40,968 nucleotides of DNA from CAZAGO01 sp964485045 (GCA_964485045.1 CAZAGO010000003.1:1-40968), one strand, 5' to 3'; positions 1 to 6,156 are shown, numbered from the stretch's first letter. The notes: generated by a model not told the origin, from the letters alone. Translations and numbers: made by a program.

Positions 1-330
1 CTAACTGCTGCACCCCGTAGGGCTGGGAATAGTGTCTCAGATTCCCTCTCAGGGCCCCTCCGCTAAGAGCCCTTACGGATCTTCGGCTTGGTGGGCAGTT
101 ACCCCGCCAACAACCTAATCCGCCGCAGCCCCATCCTTAGGCACGAATTTAAGAGATAAATCGTTCCAGGGTAAATCTCATATTAGGTATTAACCTCAGT
201 TTCCCGAGGGTATCCCTAACCTAAGGGTAGGTTAGCTACGTGTTACTGAGCAGTTTGCCGACTCAACGTCAGACTTGCATGTCTAAGTGCAAACCAGAGA
301 GCCGCAGCCGCCAGCAGGATCAACTGGATT
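1..330 (-). rRNA. rrs: 16S ribosomal RNA, 5' portion (runs off the left edge)
   Basis: On the minus strand the RNA begins at about 329-330 with ATCCAGTTGATCCTGCTGG, the DPANN-style version of the archaeal 16S start. It continues through the conserved GGTTAATACC, TGAGACAC and ACGGGGTGCAGCAG motifs to the edge. About 330 of some 1,500 nt are present. The segment is much richer in G+C than its surroundings, as expected for rRNA in an AT-rich genome. The start differs from the usual TCCGGTTGATCC by G to A at the fifth base, and the sequence after GCAGCAG is TTAG rather than GCGCG. Both are divergent-lineage features. Confidence 0.97.
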
Positions 331-343
331 TAAATAATTTCAC

Positions 344-371
344 AGATTTTTCTTTAATAAAATAAAAATCT
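344..371. repeat. Inverted repeat close to the 16S 5' end
   Basis: AGATTTTT at 344-351 pairs perfectly with AAAAATCT at 364-371 across a 12-nt loop. It lies 14 nt upstream of the mature 16S 5' end on the minus strand, where it could be part of the leader structure recognised in 16S maturation. That function is inferred. Confidence 0.45.
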
Positions 372-477
372 CCATTACGCATTCTCTTTGTAAGTTCGAG
401 AATACTTCACACAATTCCTTCCTAACTATCGGCTTTGTCTTCAATATTATGATATAGTCTATTACAACTGATGACAA

Positions 478-529
478 CAAACTCTTAATTTTATTCTCGA
501 TAAAATCAAGAAATATTAAAATGAGTTTG
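478..529. repeat. Nested inverted repeats in the 16S leader
   Basis: CAAACTC (478-484) pairs with GAGTTTG (523-529). Inside it, ATTTTAT (488-494) pairs with ATAAAAT (500-506) around a 5-nt loop. Both stems are perfect, and together they would form an elongated hairpin with an internal loop in the transcript of either strand. Confidence 0.45.
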
Positions 530-576
530 CTATCGATATGACTGTTTCACTCAGATTAATAATTTAAGAAACCATT

Positions 577-660
577 AAGATGAGCTTACAGCCACGACTG
601 CTTCTACATACTTCATACCTTAATTTCTTTGATAAGTATATTAGTTAAGGCACTCATCTT
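577..660. repeat. 84-nt two-level stem structure, candidate structured RNA element
   Basis: An 8-bp outer stem, AAGATGAG (577-584) with CTCATCTT (653-660), encloses a 6-bp inner stem, CCTTAA (618-623) with TTAAGG (645-650). A small CAG/CTG arm lies at 589-600. There is no T-loop or anticodon arm, so it is not a tRNA. It sits just downstream of the best promoter candidate on the minus strand, so it would be at the 5' end of the rRNA leader transcript or a separate small RNA. Confidence 0.4.
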
Positions 661-664
661 TATT

Positions 665-723
665 GAGTTTTGAAGAAAAAAGTGGTTTATAAACTCTTCG
701 GTGGAAGAAAAATTATCGAAGAG
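665..723. repeat. Overlapping inverted repeats around the candidate rRNA promoter
   Basis: GAGTTT (665-670) pairs with AAACTC (691-696), and CTCTTCG (694-700) pairs perfectly with CGAAGAG (717-723). The two repeats overlap each other and flank the TATA-like element at 686-693, so they may be regulator sites rather than RNA stems. No cognate regulator can be named. Confidence 0.35.
686..693 (-). promoter_or_regulatory. Candidate TATA box of the rRNA transcript
   Basis: On the minus strand the palindrome TTTATAAA is preceded by a purine-rich BRE-like CGAAGAG. Transcription would start near 660-665 and give a leader of about 330 nt before mature 16S. A second TATA-like sequence lies at 755-764. 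I prefer the first because of its BRE, but which one is used is not decided by sequence. Confidence 0.4.
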
Positions 724-803
724 ATTTAGAGTTAGATTCAATTGCTATTGTGAACCTATAAATATTTTGAATTATGATTTTTTGTAAAGATTAAATGAGA
801 AAA

Positions 804-1199
804 TTATTTAGCATAAGCTAATTTTCTTTCCGGAGCAAAACATTCACATTCTTCAGCAGTTTGTTCTAAAGAGAATCGATATTCAAGTAGCTCTTTCTTT
901 TCCTGATTAATTTGTTTAAGTATTTCAGTTTCATCAAGATTAATAGAGGGTTTTTTTATTTTTTTGATAATTTTTCTTTCTTCAATCGTTAGCTTTTCTA
1001 ATTCTTTAAAATTTTCACGAAGTTCAATTAGAGTATCTATACAATCACAATAATTTTTCTCTTCTAGTTGAGAATAATTTCCACTTTTGGAAATAGGGTA
1101 TATTTTATCTTCACTATTTTGTGCATCTAAAGAAGAAGAACATCCTATAATACCTATAAATGCGAGAGGGGCAAGGTATTGTAATATTTTTTTTACCAT
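804..1199 (-). CDS. Predicted small lipoprotein with Cys-x-Cys motifs, function unknown
   Basis: This 131-residue protein starts with basic MVKK, a hydrophobic stretch and a lipobox-like GIIGC with Cys20, followed by a polar Ser/Asp/Gln linker. That pattern suggests an exported, lipid-anchored protein. The mature part is charged and mostly helical, probably coiled coil at about residues 60-105. It has one CDC near residue 51 and one CEC near residue 118, which could form a disulfide pair or bind a metal. I do not recognise a family. A TATA box 24 nt before the ATG supports the start and implies a leaderless mRNA. It is a single-gene unit between 16S and rpsB. Lipobox proteins with repeated CxC motifs are better known from bacteria, so transfer is possible but unproven. 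Confidence 0.6.
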   Translation of the reverse strand: MVKKILQYLAPLAFIGIIGCSSSLDAQNSEDKIYPISKSGNYSQLEEKNYCDCIDTLIELRENFKELEKLTIEERKIIKKIKKPSINLDETEILKQINQEKKELLEYRFSLEQTAEECECFAPERKLAYAK

Positions 1200-1219
1200 T
1201 AATAAGTATCTTTTTAATC

Positions 1220-1226
1220 TTTATAA
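1220..1226 (-). promoter_or_regulatory. TATA box of the small lipoprotein gene
   Basis: CTTATAAAG on the minus strand is centred about 24 nt before the ATG at 1199, the distance expected for a leaderless archaeal transcript. Confidence 0.55.
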
Positions 1227-1304
1227 GAATTATTATAATTTAATTTTTAATTGAATTGGCCATGCTTGAACGAGTTTGGAGTTATTCTTGCAAATTCATA
1301 GGAT

Positions 1305-1320
1305 GCAATTAAAAAGTTGC
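1305..1320. repeat. Short hairpin GCAATT/AGTTGC
   Basis: A six-pair stem (one G-U pair) encloses an AAAA loop. It lies downstream of rpsB and could be an RNA 3'-end structure. It is not followed by a convincing U tract on the minus strand, so I do not call a terminator. Confidence 0.3.
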
Positions 1321-1351
1321 TTTTCAAGGGATAAAAGGAGACGTTGATAAG

Positions 1352-1367
1352 AAGAACCTTGGTTCTT
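1352..1367. repeat. Short hairpin AAGAAC-CTTG-GTTCTT
   Basis: A perfect palindrome immediately beside the distal edge of the 46-bp repeat array. It may be a 3'-end stem of the rpsB transcript or the boundary structure of the array. Confidence 0.35.
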
Positions 1368-1368
1368 A

Positions 1369-1408
1369 TTACTCTTCCATCAGATTGGATATATTTAGAC
1401 AATCTTGG
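1369..1408. repeat. 46-bp tandem repeat, partial distal copy
   Basis: Forty bases identical to the last 40 of the 46-bp unit at 1555-1600, ending exactly at the N run. It shows that the gap lies inside a repeat array. Confidence 0.85.
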
Positions 1409-1508
1409 NNNNNNNNNNNNNNNNNNNNNNNNNNNNNNNNNNNNNNNNNNNNNNNNNNNNNNNNNNNNNNNNNNNNNNNNNNNNNNNNNNNNNNNNNNNN
1501 NNNNNNNN
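1409..1508. other. Scaffold gap (100 N)
   Basis: Exactly 100 undetermined bases, the conventional filler for a gap of unknown size. It interrupts the 46-bp repeat array, whose copy number is therefore unknown. Confidence 0.98.
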
Positions 1509-1606
1509 TATTCCTTACTCTTCCATCAGATTGGATATATTTAGACAATCTTGGTATTCCTTACTCTTCCATCAGATTGGATATATTTAGACAATCTTGG
1601 TATTCC
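1509..1606. repeat. 46-bp tandem repeat, two full copies plus a junction copy
   Basis: Two identical 46-bp copies start at 1509 and 1555. The homology continues at 1601 into the end of rpsB, where TATTCCTTATTCTTCCATC matches the repeat with one change. On the minus strand each copy therefore repeats the last codons and stop of rpsB (ATG GAA GAG TAA) plus its 3' flank. Each also contains a potential hairpin, AGATTG with CAATCT (for example 1528-1533 with 1546-1551). Confidence 0.85.
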
Positions 1607-2413
1607 TTATTCTTCCATCCACCAATCTAATTCAGGAATATTTGCTTCTATTCCTCTTATTTTGCAATACTCTCTTGCTAGAAGATAAAATATAACACCT
1701 AAACTTTTTGTGCTTTTGTTGTTTCCAATTATAGCTTGATCAGCTCCTCGAGAATAATTATTTGTATCACAAAACATTAGAACTTTCTTTTTAACATTAA
1801 GTGTATCTTTCAAGGCATTTTTATCAAGCCAGGCATCAACTATTATTGTGAGCTCATTTTCAAAAAAATCTGGAAGAGCAGTATTGGTTATAATTCCTGC
1901 AGGGTATTTTTTTGTAAAAATTCTTATTCCAGTTATACTTGAAAACATTTCTGCAGCTTTCCATCCAGCCTGTCTTTTACAAACTAAAATTATTTCTTCT
2001 GGAGAGAATTTTGAAAGAAATTCAGCACCCTCTTTTATTTTTTCATCTATTAAATCAGTATTAAATATTGCCAAACCATCTGCTCTTCTTCTATAAACAA
2101 AAGGCCTCATATTTGGAGTAACAACCCTTGTCCCAATATATATTCCAGATTTAACATACTCTTCAAGAGGAATGAGCATGTCTGCTTTTTTCTTTGCTTT
2201 TACTTTTTCTTTTAAATCTTCTGTTTTTACTTCCTCAAGTTTGCCTTTGAGTTTTTCTGCTTTTTCAAGAAGCTTTTTCTTTTTTTCCTCAAGGGAAAGT
2301 TCTTCTTTTGTTGATTCTAATTCAGCAGATTTTTTTAAAGAAGTTTTACTTTTTTTTGGAGATTCCTCATTTTTAATTTCTTCTTTAATTTCTTCAATAT
2401 TTTCTTTAACCAT
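1607..2413 (-). CDS. rpsB: 30S ribosomal protein uS2, archaeal type
   Basis: The 268-residue product carries the uS2 core from about residue 78 on: LIPLEEYVKSGIYIGTR, then MRPFVYRRRADGLAIFN with the conserved FVYxRRxDGLxIxN motif, and a FTKKYPAGIITN segment close to the usual RFxPGTxTN. Residues 1-75 are a highly charged Lys/Glu-rich extension that archaeal S2 normally lacks at this length. The protein binds the head of the small subunit. The gene ends the rpoK-eno-rps2 segment, a classic archaeal order, but it has its own TATA box and a leader of about 40 nt with a small hairpin. Its last codons are duplicated in the adjoining 46-bp array. Confidence 0.95.
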   Translation of the reverse strand: MVKENIEEIKEEIKNEESPKKSKTSLKKSAELESTKEELSLEEKKKKLLEKAEKLKGKLEEVKTEDLKEKVKAKKKADMLIPLEEYVKSGIYIGTRVVTPNMRPFVYRRRADGLAIFNTDLIDEKIKEGAEFLSKFSPEEIILVCKRQAGWKAAEMFSSITGIRIFTKKYPAGIITNTALPDFFENELTIIVDAWLDKNALKDTLNVKKKVLMFCDTNNYSRGADQAIIGNNKSTKSLGVIFYLLAREYCKIRGIEANIPELDWWMEE

Positions 2414-2431
2414 CTTATTTGTAAACGATTC

Positions 2432-2448
2432 AGAAGCATTTAGCTTCT
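2432..2448 (-). promoter_or_regulatory. Stem-loop in the rpsB leader
   Basis: AGAAGC and GCTTCT form a perfect 6-bp stem with a 5-nt loop about 20 nt before the rpsB ATG, downstream of the predicted transcription start. Ribosomal protein leaders often carry autoregulatory structures, so a role in S2 feedback is possible but speculative. Confidence 0.35.
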
Positions 2449-2476
2449 TAGCTATGAGAACTTAGAGAAAAATCGG

Positions 2477-2484
2477 TTTAAAAA
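2477..2484 (-). promoter_or_regulatory. Candidate TATA box of rpsB
   Basis: TTTTTAAACCG on the minus strand lies about 67 nt before the ATG. The implied leader of about 40 nt is longer than for neighbouring genes. The 2414-2595 stretch otherwise shows no gene. Confidence 0.4.
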
Positions 2485-2595
2485 CATTATGGAATGCAGG
2501 GATAAAAAAAAAGAGCCATATTTATTCGAAAGATAAGCCAAATAATTCAAGTCTTACTTTATTTATATTCAAGAAGTTTTTTTAAAAATTATTTT

Positions 2596-2632
2596 AAACT
2601 TCTTTCAATTTCAATTAATCTTTTAATTTTTG
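2596..2632. repeat. Diverged distal copy of the enolase 3' end
   Basis: On the minus strand this reads KLKRLIEIERSLK followed by a stop, nearly the same as the enolase C-terminus KLKRLIEIEKSI, with several base changes. It runs into the N gap, so the enolase tail was duplicated on the far side of the 66-bp array. Confidence 0.65.
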
Positions 2633-2732
2633 NNNNNNNNNNNNNNNNNNNNNNNNNNNNNNNNNNNNNNNNNNNNNNNNNNNNNNNNNNNNNNNNNNNN
2701 NNNNNNNNNNNNNNNNNNNNNNNNNNNNNNNN
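2633..2732. other. Scaffold gap (100 N)
   Basis: Exactly 100 undetermined bases within the 66-bp repeat array downstream of enolase. The true length and copy number are unknown. Confidence 0.98.
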
Positions 2733-2872
2733 ATTCTCCCAGCTATTTTCCAAATTGATGCAGAATCAAATACTCTTTTCAATCTCTTTTAATTTTTGAT
2801 TCTCCCAGCTATTTTCCAAATTGATGCAGAATCAAATACTCTTTTCAATCTCTATTAATCTTTTAAGTTTTG
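2733..2872. repeat. 66-bp tandem repeat overlapping the enolase stop codon
   Basis: A 66-bp unit begins at 2733 and again at 2799. The second copy merges into the enolase coding end with an 8-bp longer junction. Every unit keeps codons for KEIEKSI and a TGA stop, then 33 nt of 3' flank. The array is therefore a duplication of a gene end and not an in-frame protein repeat. Confidence 0.85.
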
Positions 2873-3992
2873 ATTCTCGTTCTATTCCATCGATTCCACA
2901 TTTGAAGAAATCTGCTCCAAATCCAAAAGCCAAGTCTGCGAGAATTTCTTCAGTAGTTTCTCCACTTCTATGAGAAAATATTATTTTTATATTATTTTTT
3001 TTAGCAAGTTCACAGACTTTTTTAACTTCTAATAAGGAACCCGTTTGATTTGGTTTTACGATTATTGCATTTATACTCTTCATCTTTATTGCTTTTTCTA
3101 ATCGTTTAGAGTCTGTTACTGTTAAATCATCACCAACTATTAATTTATTTGGAAATTTTTCAAGAAGAGCAGAAAAGTCTTCAAAGCACTCTTCTCCAAA
3201 AGGATCTTCTATATAAAAAATATTAAAATTTTTTATTAAATTTGAAAGATAATCTATTTGTTCTTTATCTGTTCTTTTTAACAGAGGGTTTTTGTATTGG
3301 TATTTTTTTCTTTTGTAAAATCCAGAGCTAGCAACATCTAATCCTAAAGGAGTTTCAAATTTTTCCATAATTTCTAAAACTTCTTTTTCATTTAAAGAAG
3401 TAATCCAAGCATTTTCTTCATTTTTTTTATTAGAGAAGTTACTATCTCTTTTTTCAAGTTCTATTTCAATTTCTTTTTTTATCTTTCTATTTTTTTCAAA
3501 AGATTCTTTTAAAGAATTTTCTTTTGGAATGAGCAAAAATTCTTGGAAATCTGGTTTTTTCATTTCTTCTTTTTGAGAATGTTTCCCTCCTCCAATGCAA
3601 TTTCCAACAAGTCTTGGTAATTTTTTTTGTAAGGGATTTATTATTTCCCATACTTGCTTTTTTTGTTCTTTAGCAATTGCCTTTAAAATAGCAAATTCTA
3701 ATGCAACCAAAGTATTTGCACCTATATGCCCATCAACGATATCTTCGATTCTTCTCAAATCTTCTATCTTTTCTAAATTTTCTTCAGAAAAATATTCGCT
3801 AAATTCTTTTATTTTTTTAATATCTTCTTCTAGGCTTTTCTTGTATGGTTTTTTTTCATACTTTCCAGTAGATTTTCCTGAAGGAGAGCTTGCAGAAAAA
3901 TCCCCAGAAGTTGTTTTCAAAGATACGAGTATCGTTTTCTCTTTTCTAGAATTAAGGATGCTTTTAGCAGTTACATCCTTTATTTTAACCAT
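2832..3992 (-). CDS. eno: Enolase (phosphopyruvate hydratase)
   Basis: Interconverts 2-phosphoglycerate and phosphoenolpyruvate in glycolysis/gluconeogenesis. The family signature is clear: CIGGGKH, metal-site acids in LGLD, IEDP (about 261-264) and GDD (287-289), catalytic Lys in KPNQTGS (about 313), SHRSGE (340-345) and FKCG with Lys364. At 386 residues it is shorter than typical enolases (about 420), but both ends align, so I consider it complete. A TATA box 26 nt before the ATG gives it its own leaderless promoter although it follows rpoK. The 3' end, including the stop, is duplicated in the adjacent 66-bp array. Confidence 0.95.
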   Translation of the reverse strand: MVKIKDVTAKSILNSRKEKTILVSLKTTSGDFSASSPSGKSTGKYEKKPYKKSLEEDIKKIKEFSEYFSEENLEKIEDLRRIEDIVDGHIGANTLVALEFAILKAIAKEQKKQVWEIINPLQKKLPRLVGNCIGGGKHSQKEEMKKPDFQEFLLIPKENSLKESFEKNRKIKKEIEIELEKRDSNFSNKKNEENAWITSLNEKEVLEIMEKFETPLGLDVASSGFYKRKKYQYKNPLLKRTDKEQIDYLSNLIKNFNIFYIEDPFGEECFEDFSALLEKFPNKLIVGDDLTVTDSKRLEKAIKMKSINAIIVKPNQTGSLLEVKKVCELAKKNNIKIIFSHRSGETTEEILADLAFGFGADFFKCGIDGIERESKLKRLIEIEKSI

Positions 3993-4013
3993 TCACAAAA
4001 TAAGTAAAAATGG

Positions 4014-4021
4014 TTTTTATA
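4014..4021 (-). promoter_or_regulatory. TATA box of eno
   Basis: CCTATAAAAACC on the minus strand is centred about 26 nt before the eno ATG and lies after the rpoK stop at 4041. It suggests an independent leaderless transcript inside the cluster. Confidence 0.6.
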
Positions 4022-4040
4022 GGTTTTGGGAATAAAAAAA

Positions 4041-4409
4041 TTAGTCTTCTTCGGAAACTTCTCCAACAGTTTCCTCTTGTTCATCAGTAGGAGTAGCAAG
4101 TTCCATTATTTCCCCTTCTTTTACAATTTCTTCTTCTTCCTTGTATTCTTTCTCTTCAACTTCTTCATCACTTATTCTTTCTTTTTGTATTTTTTTTAGT
4201 TTCTCTTCTTTCTTTATTGGAAGAGGTCTTCTCACAGAAATTGGAAGAATGTCTGACTTTAATTCTATCTCTGCAATTTTTATTGCATCATATTTTATTT
4301 TCTCTAAATCTTCTGTTGATAATTTTATTAAAAGAGGAGCATTCATTGCTATTTGCAAAGCTCTTGCACCAAGAATTCTCGCCCTTTCATATTTTGTAAA
4401 ATTTTCCAT
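4041..4409 (-). CDS. rpoK: RNA polymerase subunit Rpo6 (RpoK)
   Basis: The N-terminal half is the RPB6/omega fold: FTKYERARILGARALQIAMN followed by AP, then PISVRRPLP, which binds and stabilises the largest polymerase subunit. The typical archaeal protein is 55-100 residues. Here 122 residues include an acidic Glu-rich tail of about 55 residues. It lies 12 nt downstream of rrp42 and before eno, so the exosome operon leads directly into the rpoK-eno-rps2 block. The genes rpl13, rps9 and rpoN, which usually precede rpoK, are absent here. Confidence 0.93.
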   Translation of the reverse strand: MENFTKYERARILGARALQIAMNAPLLIKLSTEDLEKIKYDAIKIAEIELKSDILPISVRRPLPIKKEEKLKKIQKERISDEEVEEKEYKEEEEIVKEGEIMELATPTDEQEETVGEVSEED

Positions 4410-4421
4410 CTTTTTTAGAGA

Positions 4422-5231
4422 TTATTTTATGTATTTTTCTATTTTTTTAAATACTTCGTTTCTAACTTTTTCAGACATATCAATTATTTTATTCATTTCT
4501 TCTATGGTTAAGCTTTCTCTTTCTCCTTTTTGCATAGAGGATATTCCTTCTGGAGTAATACCCAATGTTACTCTTGTTTCAACTATGTCTTCTTCTTCCA
4601 TATTTGGATCGACTAGTATACTATCTCCTATTTTATGGAATGTTATTGAAAGAGGAGTATTTTTTGATAAAGGAATCTTTTTATCTGTCCATTCTCCAAA
4701 AATAGTTTTTCCTGTTTCTTCATTATATTTTGGAATCCTTGAAGTTTTCAAAGCAACAACTGCTCCTATTCCAGCAGCATCAAGGACATTTCCATCGTCA
4801 TTGAGAGAATAAATATCAATATAAACAGTCCATACTTTTTCTCCTTCTTTTATACATAATTTTTCTAAATCTATAAACTTGCTCTCTCTTATTCCTCTAT
4901 CAACTACTCTTGCAATTTCAACTGCAGAAAACTTAGGAGGTCCATTCTCAACTCTAGGAGAACTTGTTGGAAGAAGCTCTGCACCTATGCTTATATTTCC
5001 TTTATTCGATGAATCAGCATAAGGTGTTGAAACATCCATTTTTACACCAACGAGAACATCCGTCTTACCTATTTTTACTCTCGCTGAACCTTCTGCATTT
5101 TTTGAAACGTTTGTTTCTATTGTTATCTCTCTGAACTCATCAAGAACTCTTTTATCAAATCTTTTACCTTGTGATAAATATTTCTTAATTCTTTCTTCTG
5201 CTATTTTTGAAGTTGTTTGTGTGCTATTCAT
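4422..5231 (-). CDS. rrp42: Exosome subunit Rrp42 (non-catalytic RNase PH-like)
   Basis: This 269-residue RNase PH-fold protein has the Rrp42 N-terminus (ITIETNVSKNAEGSARVKIGKT), PTSSPRVENGPP and IARVVDRGIRES segments. In archaea Rrp42 alternates with Rrp41 in the hexameric ring of the exosome, contributes RNA binding, and lacks the catalytic site itself. Its ATG overlaps the rrp41 stop as ATGA, implying translational coupling and 1:1 synthesis. Confidence 0.95.
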   Translation of the reverse strand: MNSTQTTSKIAEERIKKYLSQGKRFDKRVLDEFREITIETNVSKNAEGSARVKIGKTDVLVGVKMDVSTPYADSSNKGNISIGAELLPTSSPRVENGPPKFSAVEIARVVDRGIRESKFIDLEKLCIKEGEKVWTVYIDIYSLNDDGNVLDAAGIGAVVALKTSRIPKYNEETGKTIFGEWTDKKIPLSKNTPLSITFHKIGDSILVDPNMEEEDIVETRVTLGITPEGISSMQKGERESLTIEEMNKIIDMSEKVRNEVFKKIEKYIK

Positions 5232-5932
5232 TGTTCTTTCTCCAAGGCATCTTTCAATGCTTTTTTTTGAATTTCATAAATTTCTCCGCAAGCTTTCTTT
5301 CCAAGTTCAATTGCTTCTTTCAATTGTTCTTGTTTTATTTTACCATCAAGTTGCATGTGTGTTATTTTACCTTCATTTGTAAATGTGATAGGAATATCTG
5401 TTGCTCCTTCTCCTTCTTCCCAATCTTCTTCTTTTTTGCTTAAATCAACTACTAACTGCTTATCCAATTTTCCTATAGAGACACTTGAAACAAGTCCTTT
5501 CATAGGGATTCCAGCATGAGCAAGAGCCATAGCTGCAGCATTTATTCCAGCACATCTAGTGGAAGCGTTTGCTTGAATTATGTTTATGTGAACATCAACT
5601 ACATTATTTGGATATTTATCAATCAAAACTATAGGATTAAGAGCCCATTCAGTTATTTTTCCTATTTCTTGGCTTCTTCTATTTTGTCCGGGTCTAGCTC
5701 TTTCAGTAACGGAAAAACTTAACATATTATATGTGCATCTCAAAGTTCCTCTTTCTGGATCTTGCATATGTTGGGGATGCATTTTCTTTGGTCCATAAAC
5801 TGCAGCGATTGCAATGGTATCTCCAAAAGAGAACATTGCGCTTCCATCAGCATTTGGAATAACTCCAACTTTTGCTTCTATTTTTCTCAATTCATTGAAT
5901 TTTCTTCCATCGGGTCTTTTAATTTCAGTCAT
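5228..5932 (-). CDS. rrp41: Exosome catalytic subunit Rrp41
   Basis: A 3'-to-5' phosphorolytic exoribonuclease subunit of 234 residues. Visible signatures are RPDGRKFNELR at the start, YNMLSFSVTERARPGQNRRS with the phosphate- and RNA-binding arginines, ASTRCAGINAA, and GATDIP near residue 180 with the catalytic Asp. It pairs with Rrp42 in the ring. It overlaps both neighbours by ATGA: rrp42 downstream and the 75-residue gene upstream. Confidence 0.97.
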   Translation of the reverse strand: MTEIKRPDGRKFNELRKIEAKVGVIPNADGSAMFSFGDTIAIAAVYGPKKMHPQHMQDPERGTLRCTYNMLSFSVTERARPGQNRRSQEIGKITEWALNPIVLIDKYPNNVVDVHINIIQANASTRCAGINAAAMALAHAGIPMKGLVSSVSIGKLDKQLVVDLSKKEEDWEEGEGATDIPITFTNEGKITHMQLDGKIKQEQLKEAIELGKKACGEIYEIQKKALKDALEKEQ

Positions 5933-6156
5933 TTTTTCTCTCCATTATATTCTTTTCTAGTAAAATAATAATCTCCTACTTTTCCTCTTTTAAATCTTAC
6001 AATTTCTCCAGTCTTTTCAAGATTTAAAAGAGTCTCATCTATTTCATCATGACTAAATTTATATCCTTCTCCTCTAAGTTTTGCGCATAAAGGTCCTTTT
6101 GCTTCTGGCAAAATAGTCAATTCAGTTATAGCTTTTACTAAGTCTTGTCTTATCAT
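5929..6156 (-). CDS. Small winged-helix-like protein of the exosome operon, unknown function
   Basis: Seventy-five residues with a helix-turn-helix/winged-helix look: a leading helix (LVKAITELTIL), a second helix with the AKLRGEGYKFSHDEI turn, a third helix (ETLLNLEKTGEIV), then a basic beta wing (RFKRGKVGDYYF). It is wedged between rrp4 and rrp41 with ATGA overlaps on both sides, so all four proteins are probably made in a coupled way. I know of no standard exosome subunit at this place. It may be a nucleic-acid-binding accessory of the exosome or an operon-specific regulator; both are inference. Confidence 0.7.
   Translation of the reverse strand: MIRQDLVKAITELTILPEAKGPLCAKLRGEGYKFSHDEIDETLLNLEKTGEIVRFKRGKVGDYYFTRKEYNGEKK

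Larger units (their letters stand above)
331..803. other. Non-coding leader/intergenic region upstream of 16S rRNA
   Basis: I see no credible coding sequence in these 473 bases. Because 16S is on the minus strand, the region should hold its promoter and the 5' leader of the pre-rRNA, including one strand of the bulge-helix-bulge processing stem whose partner lies beyond the left edge. It contains at least five perfect inverted repeats, listed separately, more than I would expect from base composition alone. A separate small RNA encoded here cannot be excluded, but I did not recognise a tRNA, 5S, SRP or RNase P RNA signature. Confidence 0.6.
1200..1606. other. Non-coding 3' region of rpsB with hairpins, repeats and a scaffold gap
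   Basis: No gene is supported here. Reading on the minus strand after rpsB, it contains the 46-bp tandem repeats, a 100-N gap, two short hairpins and then the promoter of the lipoprotein gene. Apparent open frames across the N run are artefacts of undetermined bases. Confidence 0.7.

Noticed and set aside
577..660. tRNA-like cloverleaf in the 16S leader
   Set aside because: The 8-bp outer stem is suggestive, but there is no TTCRA-type T-loop, no D arm and no plausible anticodon arm on either strand.
1369..1606. Possible CRISPR array from the regular 46-bp repeats
   Set aside because: The copies are directly adjacent with no unique spacers, the unit includes the rpsB stop region, and no cas gene is present.
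1344..1630. Three plus-strand open frames that span the N run
   Set aside because: Most of their codons are undetermined N, and the rest is the 46-bp repeat; they are artefacts.
2832..3992. Enolase truncated by the repeat array
   Set aside because: The C-terminal FKCG, ERESKLKRLIEIE region aligns with complete enolases, so the 386-residue protein is taken as full length. The duplicated tail beyond the gap is treated as a repeat.
4141..4812. A 223-residue plus-strand frame opposite rpoK and rrp42
   Set aside because: It is antisense to two clear genes, is Ser/Phe/Ile-rich as expected for the shadow of Lys/Glu-rich genes, and has no family features.
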